Origin: Gemmatimonadaceae bacterium
GTDB taxonomy: Bacteria > Gemmatimonadota > Gemmatimonadetes > Gemmatimonadales > Gemmatimonadaceae
Reading direction: 5' to 3'
DNA length: 42,598 bases
NCBI GenBank assembly: GCA_024710705.1
Contig: JANJUF010000006.1
Location: forward strand, 1-42,598
Below, piece by piece: positions 23,976 through 31,295 of the stretch. A program made the translations under genes and the position numbers. How positions within the stretch are numbered: position 1 is the stretch's first letter; every line of letters starts with the position of its first letter. The notes under the pieces were generated by a model that made no database searches, was not told the origin of the DNA, and saw nothing but the letters and a program-made list of their open reading frames with translations.

Positions 23976-26900
23976 TCACGACTCCCGTCGGAGGGTGGCT
24001 ACAAGTTCGGACACATTCGCCGTCGGCACCACCTCCACCGACTCCCCATTGGTGGCGGAGATGAGCGTGAAGGTTGCCTCCGCCGCGCCGCTGATCGCAC
24101 GCACGGCGTCGAGGTACACCGCCGCCTGCACCGCGTAGCGCCGCGCGAGTTCCGGCGGCGAGGCCGTGGAAGCCTTCACGTCCACCACGCGCGCGCGCGT
24201 CGCCCCAAGCGCAACGAGGTCCAGCGCGCCGACGATCGCCGTGCCGTCCGGAAGCAGCCGCGTGAAGGCCAACTCCCGGCGCGCCCCCGGGAGTTCCGCA
24301 ACCTCGCGCCAGGCCGGGGCCTCGGCAACGGTCGCGATCCTTGCGCGCAGCATCGCCCGCAAGGCGCTCCCTGTCGCGGTGGTCGACGCCGGCGCCGCAT
24401 CGTCCCACACGTCGAGCGCCTCCTCCAGCACCGCCTCAACGTCCACGGCATCGTCGGCGAGGCGCTCGAGCACCTGGTGCACGACCTGTCCCGTGACGAT
24501 CGCGCGCTGCAGCGCGCGCGACTCCTCGCGCGCCGCCGGCTCGGCGTTCGGCTGCGGCACGCGATCGAGGTACACCCGCCGCCACTCGGCGGGATCCTTG
24601 GCGTGGGTCATCAACTGCGTGGCCGAGAGTCGGCTTGACCCAGCCGGTGCGGCAATCGCGTTCGGTGGCAGCGGCAGTGCGGTTGAGGCCCTGGTCGCCG
24701 CGGCACGCGCTGGCGCGACGGCATCGGCCATGCGTACCAGCGCCCGGAACGAGTTCCCGCTGCGGCTCCGATACGGATACGGCATCCCGACCGCGAGCTC
24801 CGGCAGCACCGTCAACAGGAACTGCGCCGCCGATCGCGGACGCGAGACCTCGCCCAGCGGCAGGGTGAACAGGATGAGCCGATGCTTGGCGCGCGTCATG
24901 CCGACGTACCAGGTCCGCAGGCGCTCGGCGGCCTTCTCACTGGACTCCCGCGCCTTGGCCTCCTCGTGCCAGGCATCCTTAATCTTGTCGTCCTCATCCT
25001 CGGCGGCGGCGCGGATGGCGATTGTCTCGCGCCCGGGAAGGAACGCGTCCGTCGGCTCCTGCAACTGCGCGGCGAGGTTGGCCAGGACGACGACGTCCCA
25101 CTCCAGTCCCTTGGCCGAGTGGACGGTGGTGATCGTGACGACGTTGCCACGCTCGCCGTAGAGCCGCTCCGCGGCGACCGCGTCCTCGCGGGCACGCGCC
25201 TCGCGTACGTCGCGCAGGAACTCACCGAGCGATCGGTCGCGCGCGTGCTGCAGCATGCGCCGCAGCTTCCTGAGGTTGGCGATGGCCTGCGCGCCCTGCT
25301 CGGCGAGCGCCAACGCGGCGAGGTATCCCGTCTCGGCGAGCATGCGATCGAGGAGCTCGGCGGCCGGCAGGCGGTCGCGCAGTGCGGCGTATCGCGCAAT
25401 GAGATCGACGCCGCGGGCCAGGCGCGACGCTTCATCGACGGGCAATGCGTTCGCGCCCACCAGCGCATTGGCGGCCTCCACCAGCGGCACACCGCCACGC
25501 GACCGGGCGAGATGCAGCAAGGTCTCGTCGCGGACGCCGCAGAGCGGCGACTTGAGCACGCCCATCACCGCCGTATCGTCCAGCGGATCGCGCACGGCGC
25601 GCAACGCGAGCAGCGCATCGAGCACCTCGCGGGCCTGCCAGAAGCCTTCGCCGCGCGGCACGTACGAGGGAATGCCCGCGTCCCGAAGCGCCCGCTCCAA
25701 TCCGACGGCCGCATTCCAGGAGCCGACCAGGATGGCGATGTCCGCCCAGCGATGCCCGTCCGCGGCCAACGCGAGCAGTCGCGCGGCGATGGCAGGTGCC
25801 TCGCGCTCTCGCACCCGATTCGCCGTCAGCGGCTTGCCCTTGTCGTCCGGCGGCAGCAGATGCAGTTCCACGGCCTCGTCGCCGTCCCGGTGCGCGGCCA
25901 ACGGCGTGAGCGGCGTGAATGCCACTTCGTAGGCACGTCGCTCCCCGTCTGCTTCAAGCGGACGGTCGAGCAATCGGCCTACTGTGTGGTCCACGAAGCC
26001 GAGGATCGCGGCCTTGCTCCGGAAGTTGTCGTGCAAGGGGAGCAGCGCGCCCGCCCCCCCGGCGAAGCGCGCGGCCGTGCGGCCCCACAGCGTGACGTCG
26101 GCGCGGCGGAAGCGATAGATACTTTGCTTGGGATCACCCACGAGCACGAGCCGCGTGGGCTGCGGATCATCGTGCTCGAGTCCGCCGAGCAGCATGGCGA
26201 TCTCCTGCTGGGCGGGATCCACGTCCTGGAACTCGTCAATCACGAGGAGCCGGAGACGCCGTTGCACCGCGTGCCGCACGTCGGCGTGCCGCAGCAGGTC
26301 CCGCGCACCGACGATCATGCGATCGAAATCCAGCGCCCCGAGCTCAGCCAGCCGGCTGACGCGCTCCGTCACGGCCCGCTCCGCGAGCTCCAGCAACGCG
26401 AGTTCGTGCGGACGCAGGCCGGCATCCTTGCCGGCACTCCAGCGCTCCAGGCGATCCTGGTCCGAGGCTGCCTTCGCCACCCACGCGATGACATCGACGA
26501 GCCTGCGGCCGCCGAGCAGTGCCGCGAGCCCGGGACCCGTGGGGCTCTCCAGCGCTGCGTGCACGACGTCACGCGCCGCTTCCGTGCCCAGTGCTTCCGC
26601 CTCGGCGTCGGTGAGCACGCGCTGGCCCGGCGGGAGCTGGGCGCGCAGGGCATAGCGGCGCAGCAGGTCGCCGCAGAAGGAGTGGATGGTGCCGAGTCGC
26701 GCGGCGTCCACGTCGGTGGCGAGTTCACCCTCGCCCGCGTCGCGCAGTGCCGCGCGCAACTTCCGCGCGAGATCCGCGGCGGCGGCGTTCGTGAAGGTGA
26801 TCGCAGCGATGTCCGCCAGCGCGAGGGCCGGCGAGGCACCGGGAATGGTCCCGTCGCTGGTGCGCACAGGAACGCCGAGGCAGTGCAGCAGCAGCTGCAC

Positions 26901-26999
26901 CACCGTCGTGGTCTTTCCCGAGCCGGCACCGGCATCCACGAGCACGTTGCCGGTGGCGAGGATGATCTGCTTCTGCGCGGACGTGAGCGGAAGGGTCAT
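23976..26999 (-). CDS. addA: AddA-like UvrD/Rep-family helicase-nuclease
   Basis: This 1007-residue protein has an SF1 helicase body and a C-terminal nuclease. Motifs are Walker A DAGAGSGKTTT (about 22-32), LLVIDEFQDVDPAQQE (motif II), LVGDPKQSIYRFRRADV (motif III), HDNFRS (motif IV), TVHSAKGLEWD (motif V) and WYVGMTRAKHRLILF (motif VI). Near the C-terminus GQVVHQVLERL and a PD-(D/E)xK site (GALDLVAL then VVDVKAS) mark the RecB/AddA nuclease. With AddB it would process double-strand breaks to 3' tails for RecA. ATG 26999 overlaps the addB stop by 4 nt (ATGA). Earlier starts on this frame would lie inside addB and give an Arg-rich extension. Confidence 0.9.
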   Translation of the reverse strand: MTLPLTSAQKQIILATGNVLVDAGAGSGKTTTVVQLLLHCLGVPVRTSDGTIPGASPALALADIAAITFTNAAAADLARKLRAALRDAGEGELATDVDAARLGTIHSFCGDLLRRYALRAQLPPGQRVLTDAEAEALGTEAARDVVHAALESPTGPGLAALLGGRRLVDVIAWVAKAASDQDRLERWSAGKDAGLRPHELALLELAERAVTERVSRLAELGALDFDRMIVGARDLLRHADVRHAVQRRLRLLVIDEFQDVDPAQQEIAMLLGGLEHDDPQPTRLVLVGDPKQSIYRFRRADVTLWGRTAARFAGGAGALLPLHDNFRSKAAILGFVDHTVGRLLDRPLEADGERRAYEVAFTPLTPLAAHRDGDEAVELHLLPPDDKGKPLTANRVREREAPAIAARLLALAADGHRWADIAILVGSWNAAVGLERALRDAGIPSYVPRGEGFWQAREVLDALLALRAVRDPLDDTAVMGVLKSPLCGVRDETLLHLARSRGGVPLVEAANALVGANALPVDEASRLARGVDLIARYAALRDRLPAAELLDRMLAETGYLAALALAEQGAQAIANLRKLRRMLQHARDRSLGEFLRDVREARAREDAVAAERLYGERGNVVTITTVHSAKGLEWDVVVLANLAAQLQEPTDAFLPGRETIAIRAAAEDEDDKIKDAWHEEAKARESSEKAAERLRTWYVGMTRAKHRLILFTLPLGEVSRPRSAAQFLLTVLPELAVGMPYPYRSRSGNSFRALVRMADAVAPARAAATRASTALPLPPNAIAAPAGSSRLSATQLMTHAKDPAEWRRVYLDRVPQPNAEPAAREESRALQRAIVTGQVVHQVLERLADDAVDVEAVLEEALDVWDDAAPASTTATGSALRAMLRARIATVAEAPAWREVAELPGARRELAFTRLLPDGTAIVGALDLVALGATRARVVDVKASTASPPELARRYAVQAAVYLDAVRAISGAAEATFTLISATNGESVEVVPTANVSELVATLRRES

Positions 27000-29900
27000 C
27001 GCAATCCCTCGCGCGGCCCGCCGGGGATGCGGCAGATGTCGCGCGCCGGACAGTAGGGGGAGCAGCCGGCGGATGGAGCAGGAGCGGCGGGCAGCGTGCC
27101 GCTGCGGGCGGCGCGTACGCGGCGGCCGGCGGCGTCGAGCGCCGAGTCCAACTGCCGCTGCGCTGCGTCGGCGGCGTCGCCGCCGGCGAGCGCCCCCTTC
27201 TCCACGGGCGCCAACGAAAGGACGTGCACGCGCTCTGGCTTGGCCGCGAGCGTGCGGTACTCCATGCGCGCGACCTGGTGGTCCGGGAAGTCGCGCTGCA
27301 GCGCCTTGGCGTAGAGCGGCACCTGCAGCACGATGCCATCGTCCCACGCCCGCTTGTCGCCGCCTCCGGGCGTGGAGCCTTTCGACGACTTGTAGTCGAT
27401 GGCCGCGAGGTAGCGCGACGCGTCGGGAATGCGTTCGTCCACGCCTTGATCGATGCGGTCCACCATCCCGCGCAGTCGGAAGGTCACGCCATCGCCGGTG
27501 AGCGGGACGTCCTCGAAGGCGTGCTCGCCCTTGATGGCACCGCTGCGGATGACCTTCGAGGCGTTGGTGCTCCCCTTCGTGTAGTCGTCGTTGAACTTCA
27601 TCTCCCAGGCGAGGTAGCGACGCAACCCAACCAACAGTTCATCCTGCTGGGTGGTCCGGAGGGCGGGCGGGCCGAGCCAAATGCCGGCCGCCTCGGCCGC
27701 CCGCCATGCCTCCTCGAGCGCAACGGCGATTCCGGCGTACACGTAGGCCTCGTCTGCCTTGCCGATGACCACGGGCGCGCCGCGCTCCTCGCGCGCGCGG
27801 GCGAAGAAGCGGTCGAGTGCCTCGTGCCGCAGTTGTCCGCTCACCGATGGCTCGAGCAGATCGTCGGCATCGCGACGGTCCTCGAGCCGCAACAGCCGCG
27901 CGGCGAACCAGTGCCAGGGGCACTTGGCGAGCGTCTCCAACTGCGTTGCCGACCACTGGTACGATTCCCCGTAGCGATCGGCCAACCAGTCGCGGAGCGC
28001 CGGATCCTCGATCTCGCCGTTCCAGGGCGTGAGCGTCGCCGCCTCGCCTTCGTCCTCCACGCGCAAGTCGCGGGCATCACGGTCGGCCTCGCGTGCGGCG
28101 GCGTCCCGTCCCTGCGCGAGGGCCGGGACGTCGCGTGCGATCGGGAACTTCGGCGTCAGCACTTCCTCGGGTTCGATCACCTCGACGGGCTCCGTGCCCG
28201 CGACGAGATCCACGTAGGCCGAGCGTGCCGTCTCGCGACCCTCGGCGTCGAGCGCCGGCCAGCTCAGCGTCAGTGAGTGGCGCGGTGCGGCGCAGAGGAC
28301 ACGGAAGAGCTCCCGTTCCCGCGCGCGCCAGGCGTCGGTGGGATCGAGCGGCACTCCCTCCGCGCGCAGCGCCTCGCGTTCGTCGGGGTGGAGGAGCAGT
28401 CCCTCCGCGGGACGCTTCGGAAAGCTGCCCAGCGACAGCCCCACGATGAACACGTGATCGAAGGCCCGCCATCCGGCCGCCAGCGCCTCGGACACCACGA
28501 CGCCGGCATCGGTGCGCGGCATCGTGACGAGGTCCTGTGCAAGGATCAGCGAGAGGCGGTCCACGAAGCGCGAGGCGTCGAGCGTTCCCTCGGTGCCGCC
28601 GAAGTCGCGGGCGGCGTCTTGCCAGGCTGCCAGCAACGCGCGGATGCGCTCGAGGGCACGTTCCTCGCGTTGTTGCACTGCGTCATCGCCGCAGGGGTGA
28701 TGTAGCTTGGCCGCGATGCCCCACTCGCCATCTTCGAGCGTCGCCACGGCCCACGCGCACCATTCCTCGAGCGAGCGCGCGGACTCCAGTGCCATCAAGC
28801 GTGGCGCCACGCGTTCCCAGGCCGCGAGGGTCGCACGGACACGCTCGCTCGGTGGCAGCGGCGTGCGACGGTCCTCGCCTTCATCTTCGCCGCGCTCGCG
28901 CCGTTCGGCGCGCCCAGCCAGCTCGCGCAGGCCCACGCTCCAGTCGTGGGCGGAGGCCGTGGCCCGCGTGTAGCCGAGGGCATTGATGATGCCCGCGTCG
29001 AGCCCAGTGGAAAGCAGCGGCTGCTCCGCGAGTTCGGCGACGGCGTGGCGTCCCCAGGACTCGTGCAGCACCCCAAGGATGGCGAGGAGCGCGCGGGCCG
29101 GCGCGGTGTGAGCCAGCGCCGTGCGGCGCCGCGCCGTGACTGGAACGCCGAGGAGCTCGAGGCGATCGGCCATCGCATCCACGGCCGGGCGCGCCTCGCG
29201 CGCGAGGACGGCGATGCGCGCGGGCGGCGTGCCCGCGTCAACGAGCGACCGCACCGCCACGGCGATGCGCTCCATCTCGCGGGCCGTGTCGGGGACCTCG
29301 AGCAGATGCAGGCGCTCCGGCCGTTCACGCGCCCCGACGCGCTCTTCGAGCACGGCGCCCGGCAGATCGAGCAGCGCGGACGTGATGACCTCGACGCGAT
29401 CCAACGCCGGCGAGGTCGCGAGTGCATCGAGCAGCGCGCGCCAGCCACCGCGGAGGTCCGCAAGTCCGACGATGCGGACTTCACGGCGCCCGCCCAATCG
29501 CGCGGCAAAGGCCGCGTGATCGCCGCGGATGGTCCGGGCCAGCACCACACGATCGTCGCGACCATCTCGGCGGTCGAGGCGTGCCAGCGTCGCGAGCCAG
29601 GCCTCGTAGACCGCGCCGAGTGCGCGTGCCCGCCGCTCGGCAAACGCATCGTCAGCAGCGCGCAGCGCGCACTCGGCGAAGCGGGCAGGCGCAACATCTT
29701 CGCTCACCAGCTCGCCGAGGAAGTGATCCACCATCGGCACCCAGGCGTCGGTGGCGCCGCGTGGAATCAGGCCAACGCCGTGCTGGTCGAGCAGCCGGGC
29801 GAGCAACGCATGGCGCTCAGGCTCCGACATCGCCGGACGTGTCGCCACAGGTCCCCAGCGCTCCGGCAGTTCATTGAACAGCGCGATGGGCGCGTCGAAC

Positions 29901-30091
29901 CATCCCGGCACGCCACGCGCGGCCGCGAGATGATGCAGGTCATCACGCAACCCGCCTTGGCGGAGGATCAGCCAGCTGTGCAAGGTCGGCCACGGCGCGC
30001 CCGCGAGCGCGCTGGCCGGAAACAAACCCTCGACCGCCCGCTCGAGCAACTCGGCGGGATCGAGGATTCGCGTCAGGATCGGGACGGGCAC
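26996..30091 (-). CDS. addB: AddB-like nuclease subunit (PD-(D/E)xK, Fe-S cysteines)
   Basis: This 1031-residue partner of AddA has a UvrD-like N-terminal body without a Walker A motif, as in AddB. The C-terminal third has QLETLAKCPWHWFA (C724), HEALDRFF, FRLRGMVDRID and AAIDYKSS, the PD-(D/E)xK core, then CSPYCPARDIC near the end. C724, C1010, C1014 and C1020 would bind a 4Fe-4S cluster as in other AddB proteins. The usual spacing of the last three is C-x2-C-x5-C; here it is C-x3-C-x5-C. The GTG 30091 start lies 1 nt after the SIMPL gene stop. AddAB is the RecBCD counterpart in many non-enteric bacteria; no recD is seen. Confidence 0.85.
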   Translation of the reverse strand: MPVPILTRILDPAELLERAVEGLFPASALAGAPWPTLHSWLILRQGGLRDDLHHLAAARGVPGWFDAPIALFNELPERWGPVATRPAMSEPERHALLARLLDQHGVGLIPRGATDAWVPMVDHFLGELVSEDVAPARFAECALRAADDAFAERRARALGAVYEAWLATLARLDRRDGRDDRVVLARTIRGDHAAFAARLGGRREVRIVGLADLRGGWRALLDALATSPALDRVEVITSALLDLPGAVLEERVGARERPERLHLLEVPDTAREMERIAVAVRSLVDAGTPPARIAVLAREARPAVDAMADRLELLGVPVTARRRTALAHTAPARALLAILGVLHESWGRHAVAELAEQPLLSTGLDAGIINALGYTRATASAHDWSVGLRELAGRAERRERGEDEGEDRRTPLPPSERVRATLAAWERVAPRLMALESARSLEEWCAWAVATLEDGEWGIAAKLHHPCGDDAVQQREERALERIRALLAAWQDAARDFGGTEGTLDASRFVDRLSLILAQDLVTMPRTDAGVVVSEALAAGWRAFDHVFIVGLSLGSFPKRPAEGLLLHPDEREALRAEGVPLDPTDAWRARERELFRVLCAAPRHSLTLSWPALDAEGRETARSAYVDLVAGTEPVEVIEPEEVLTPKFPIARDVPALAQGRDAAAREADRDARDLRVEDEGEAATLTPWNGEIEDPALRDWLADRYGESYQWSATQLETLAKCPWHWFAARLLRLEDRRDADDLLEPSVSGQLRHEALDRFFARAREERGAPVVIGKADEAYVYAGIAVALEEAWRAAEAAGIWLGPPALRTTQQDELLVGLRRYLAWEMKFNDDYTKGSTNASKVIRSGAIKGEHAFEDVPLTGDGVTFRLRGMVDRIDQGVDERIPDASRYLAAIDYKSSKGSTPGGGDKRAWDDGIVLQVPLYAKALQRDFPDHQVARMEYRTLAAKPERVHVLSLAPVEKGALAGGDAADAAQRQLDSALDAAGRRVRAARSGTLPAAPAPSAGCSPYCPARDICRIPGGPREGLR

Positions 30092-30092
30092 G

Positions 30093-30824
30093 TCAGTCCT
30101 TGAGCAGGTACTCCACGGTGGCGACCACGCGTATCGTCTTGTTCACCTGGCTGGCTTCGTTGATGCCCTGCGCCTGATCGCGCGGAAGGATCTCGAAGTA
30201 GCCCTGATTCGCCTGACGGATGCCGCCAAGGTCGCTACCGGCATCCTGCGCGAACTGCTGCGCCGCTTCGCGCGCCCGGGCCGTGGCCTGCGCGATCATC
30301 GCCGGCTTCAGTTCGTTGAGCCCGGTGAAGACGAAGGTCGGGCCCCCTGCCCCGTACTGCTCTCCCGAGGAGAGCACCACGCCTTCGCTCACCAACTCGG
30401 CCACGCGCTGGCTCGCCGCAGCGACCACGTCCGGATTGGTGCTTCGGACCATGATGGCCTGCGTGATCACGTAGCGCGGACCCGAGCGGTTGCCGTACTG
30501 GTCGGCCTCGCCGTCGCGTACGGCGAACTCCTGCAAGGTGAGTTGGGTGGTATCCACCCCATGGCGCGCGAGGAAGAGCTTGATGCGGTCGACGCTGCGC
30601 TGCAGCTGGGTGTTGGCGAGCGCGAGGTCGTTGTTGGCGGCGACGATGCGCAGCGGCCAGATGGCCAGCGTGGCCTTGGCCTCCCGCTCGGCCACGCCCT
30701 TCACCGTCACGTAGCGCTCGGCCTGCTTGGCGCGCACGAAGCCGCTGCCGGCGAGGAATCCGGCGGCGGCGATGCCCACCGCGAGGATGACGGTGCCGGC
30801 CAGCGGGCGATCGAGGGTGCTCAT
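30093..30824 (-). CDS. SIMPL-domain membrane-anchored protein
   Basis: This 243-residue protein has one N-terminal TM segment (about 11-29: TVILAVGIAAAGFLAGSGF) and a SIMPL domain, recognised by RYVTVKGVAEREAKATLAIWPL, VTQAIMVRSTNPD, and ATARAREAAQQFAQDAGSDLGGIRQA. The family is found in the periplasm and is linked to stress responses, with no known enzymatic role. It has a Shine-Dalgarno sequence (GGAGG, minus strand near 30835) and a TATCAT promoter candidate about 45 nt upstream. It is the first gene of a four-gene unit with addB, addA and the propeller, which are spaced by 1 nt, a 4-nt overlap and 2 nt. Confidence 0.88.
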   Translation of the reverse strand: MSTLDRPLAGTVILAVGIAAAGFLAGSGFVRAKQAERYVTVKGVAEREAKATLAIWPLRIVAANNDLALANTQLQRSVDRIKLFLARHGVDTTQLTLQEFAVRDGEADQYGNRSGPRYVITQAIMVRSTNPDVVAAASQRVAELVSEGVVLSSGEQYGAGGPTFVFTGLNELKPAMIAQATARAREAAQQFAQDAGSDLGGIRQANQGYFEILPRDQAQGINEASQVNKTIRVVATVEYLLKD

Positions 30825-30868
30825 GGGGGACCTCCAGCGTGATGTTCGCGGTGACCGATGTCGTCTTG

Positions 30869-30908
30869 ATGATAGCCCCGGGTACCCGGGCGCGCCCCGG
30901 GCTATCCT
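30869..30908. promoter_or_regulatory. Symmetrical divergent promoter pair (TATCAT / TATCCT)
   Basis: On the minus strand TATCAT (30874-30869) faces the SIMPL-addBA operon. On the plus strand TATCCT (30903-30908) faces the 90-residue gene. GATAGCCC (30871-30878) and GGGCTATC (30899-30906) form an inverted repeat around GGTACCCGGGCGCG-type sequence, so the two -10 regions are mirror images. A regulator binding the centre could control both directions; none is identified. Confidence 0.4.
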
Positions 30909-30941
30909 TCAGGGGTCAGCGGACCCATTCAGGAGGCAGGG

Positions 30942-31214
30942 ATGTCACGGGCGTTTTTGCGAGATGACGCGGAAGGGGAGATGCCCCGCCGCAACTATGG
31001 GCTCCCTGCGCGGGACGACCCGGAGTTCGATCGTGTGGCGGCCCGGGCCATGCTCGAGGCAGCACGTGTGAGCGAGACGCAGTTGGCGGAACGGGCCACG
31101 GGCTATTACTGGGGGGAGCCGGCGCTCAAGCCGTACGTGGCCGAGATCCTGGCCGAGGCGGAGCGGGACGGGGACGATCGGCTGGAGCAGCTGGCGCGGC
31201 GGTTCCTGCGGTAG
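30942..31214 (+). CDS. Conserved-looking 90-residue protein of unknown function
   Basis: This 90-residue soluble, charged, mainly helical protein begins MSRAFLRDDAEGEMPRRNYG, resembling the acidic start of some GreA/GreB-related proteins (MSRAFxKEDD then ELPxRP). It lacks the rest of a Gre domain. Its core is ATGYYWGEPALKPYVAEILAEAERDGDDRLEQLARRFL. A strong Shine-Dalgarno sequence (AGGAGG about 7 nt upstream) and a TATCCT hexamer support expression. It is a single gene, divergent from the SIMPL operon and convergent with the metalloprotease gene. The Gre-like resemblance is a pattern match by eye, so I make no functional claim. Confidence 0.72.
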   Translation: MSRAFLRDDAEGEMPRRNYGLPARDDPEFDRVAARAMLEAARVSETQLAERATGYYWGEPALKPYVAEILAEAERDGDDRLEQLARRFLR

Positions 31215-31235
31215 ATGGCGAACGGTGGCAACGGT

Positions 31236-31269
31236 GAGCGGGGTGGCGCGGAATCGCGCCACCCCGCTC
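31236..31269. terminator. 15-bp perfect GC-rich convergent hairpin
   Basis: The arms 31236-31250 and 31255-31269 are perfectly complementary with a GAAT loop. It lies between the stops of the 90-residue gene and the metalloprotease. No T tract follows on either strand, but the stem is strong enough for bidirectional termination or to block readthrough. Confidence 0.75.
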
Positions 31270-31295
31270 GTGCTCCTGCAATGTCCGAGGAGGGT

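Noticed and set aside
24882..27056. Plus-strand open frame of about 720 codons opposite addA
   Set aside because: It lies antisense to a gene with complete helicase motifs and shows only Arg/Gly/His-rich low-complexity translation.
26999..27347. Longer start of addA inside addB
   Set aside because: The extension is almost all Arg, Ala and Pro, and the ATG at 26999 forms a normal 4-nt overlap with the addB stop.
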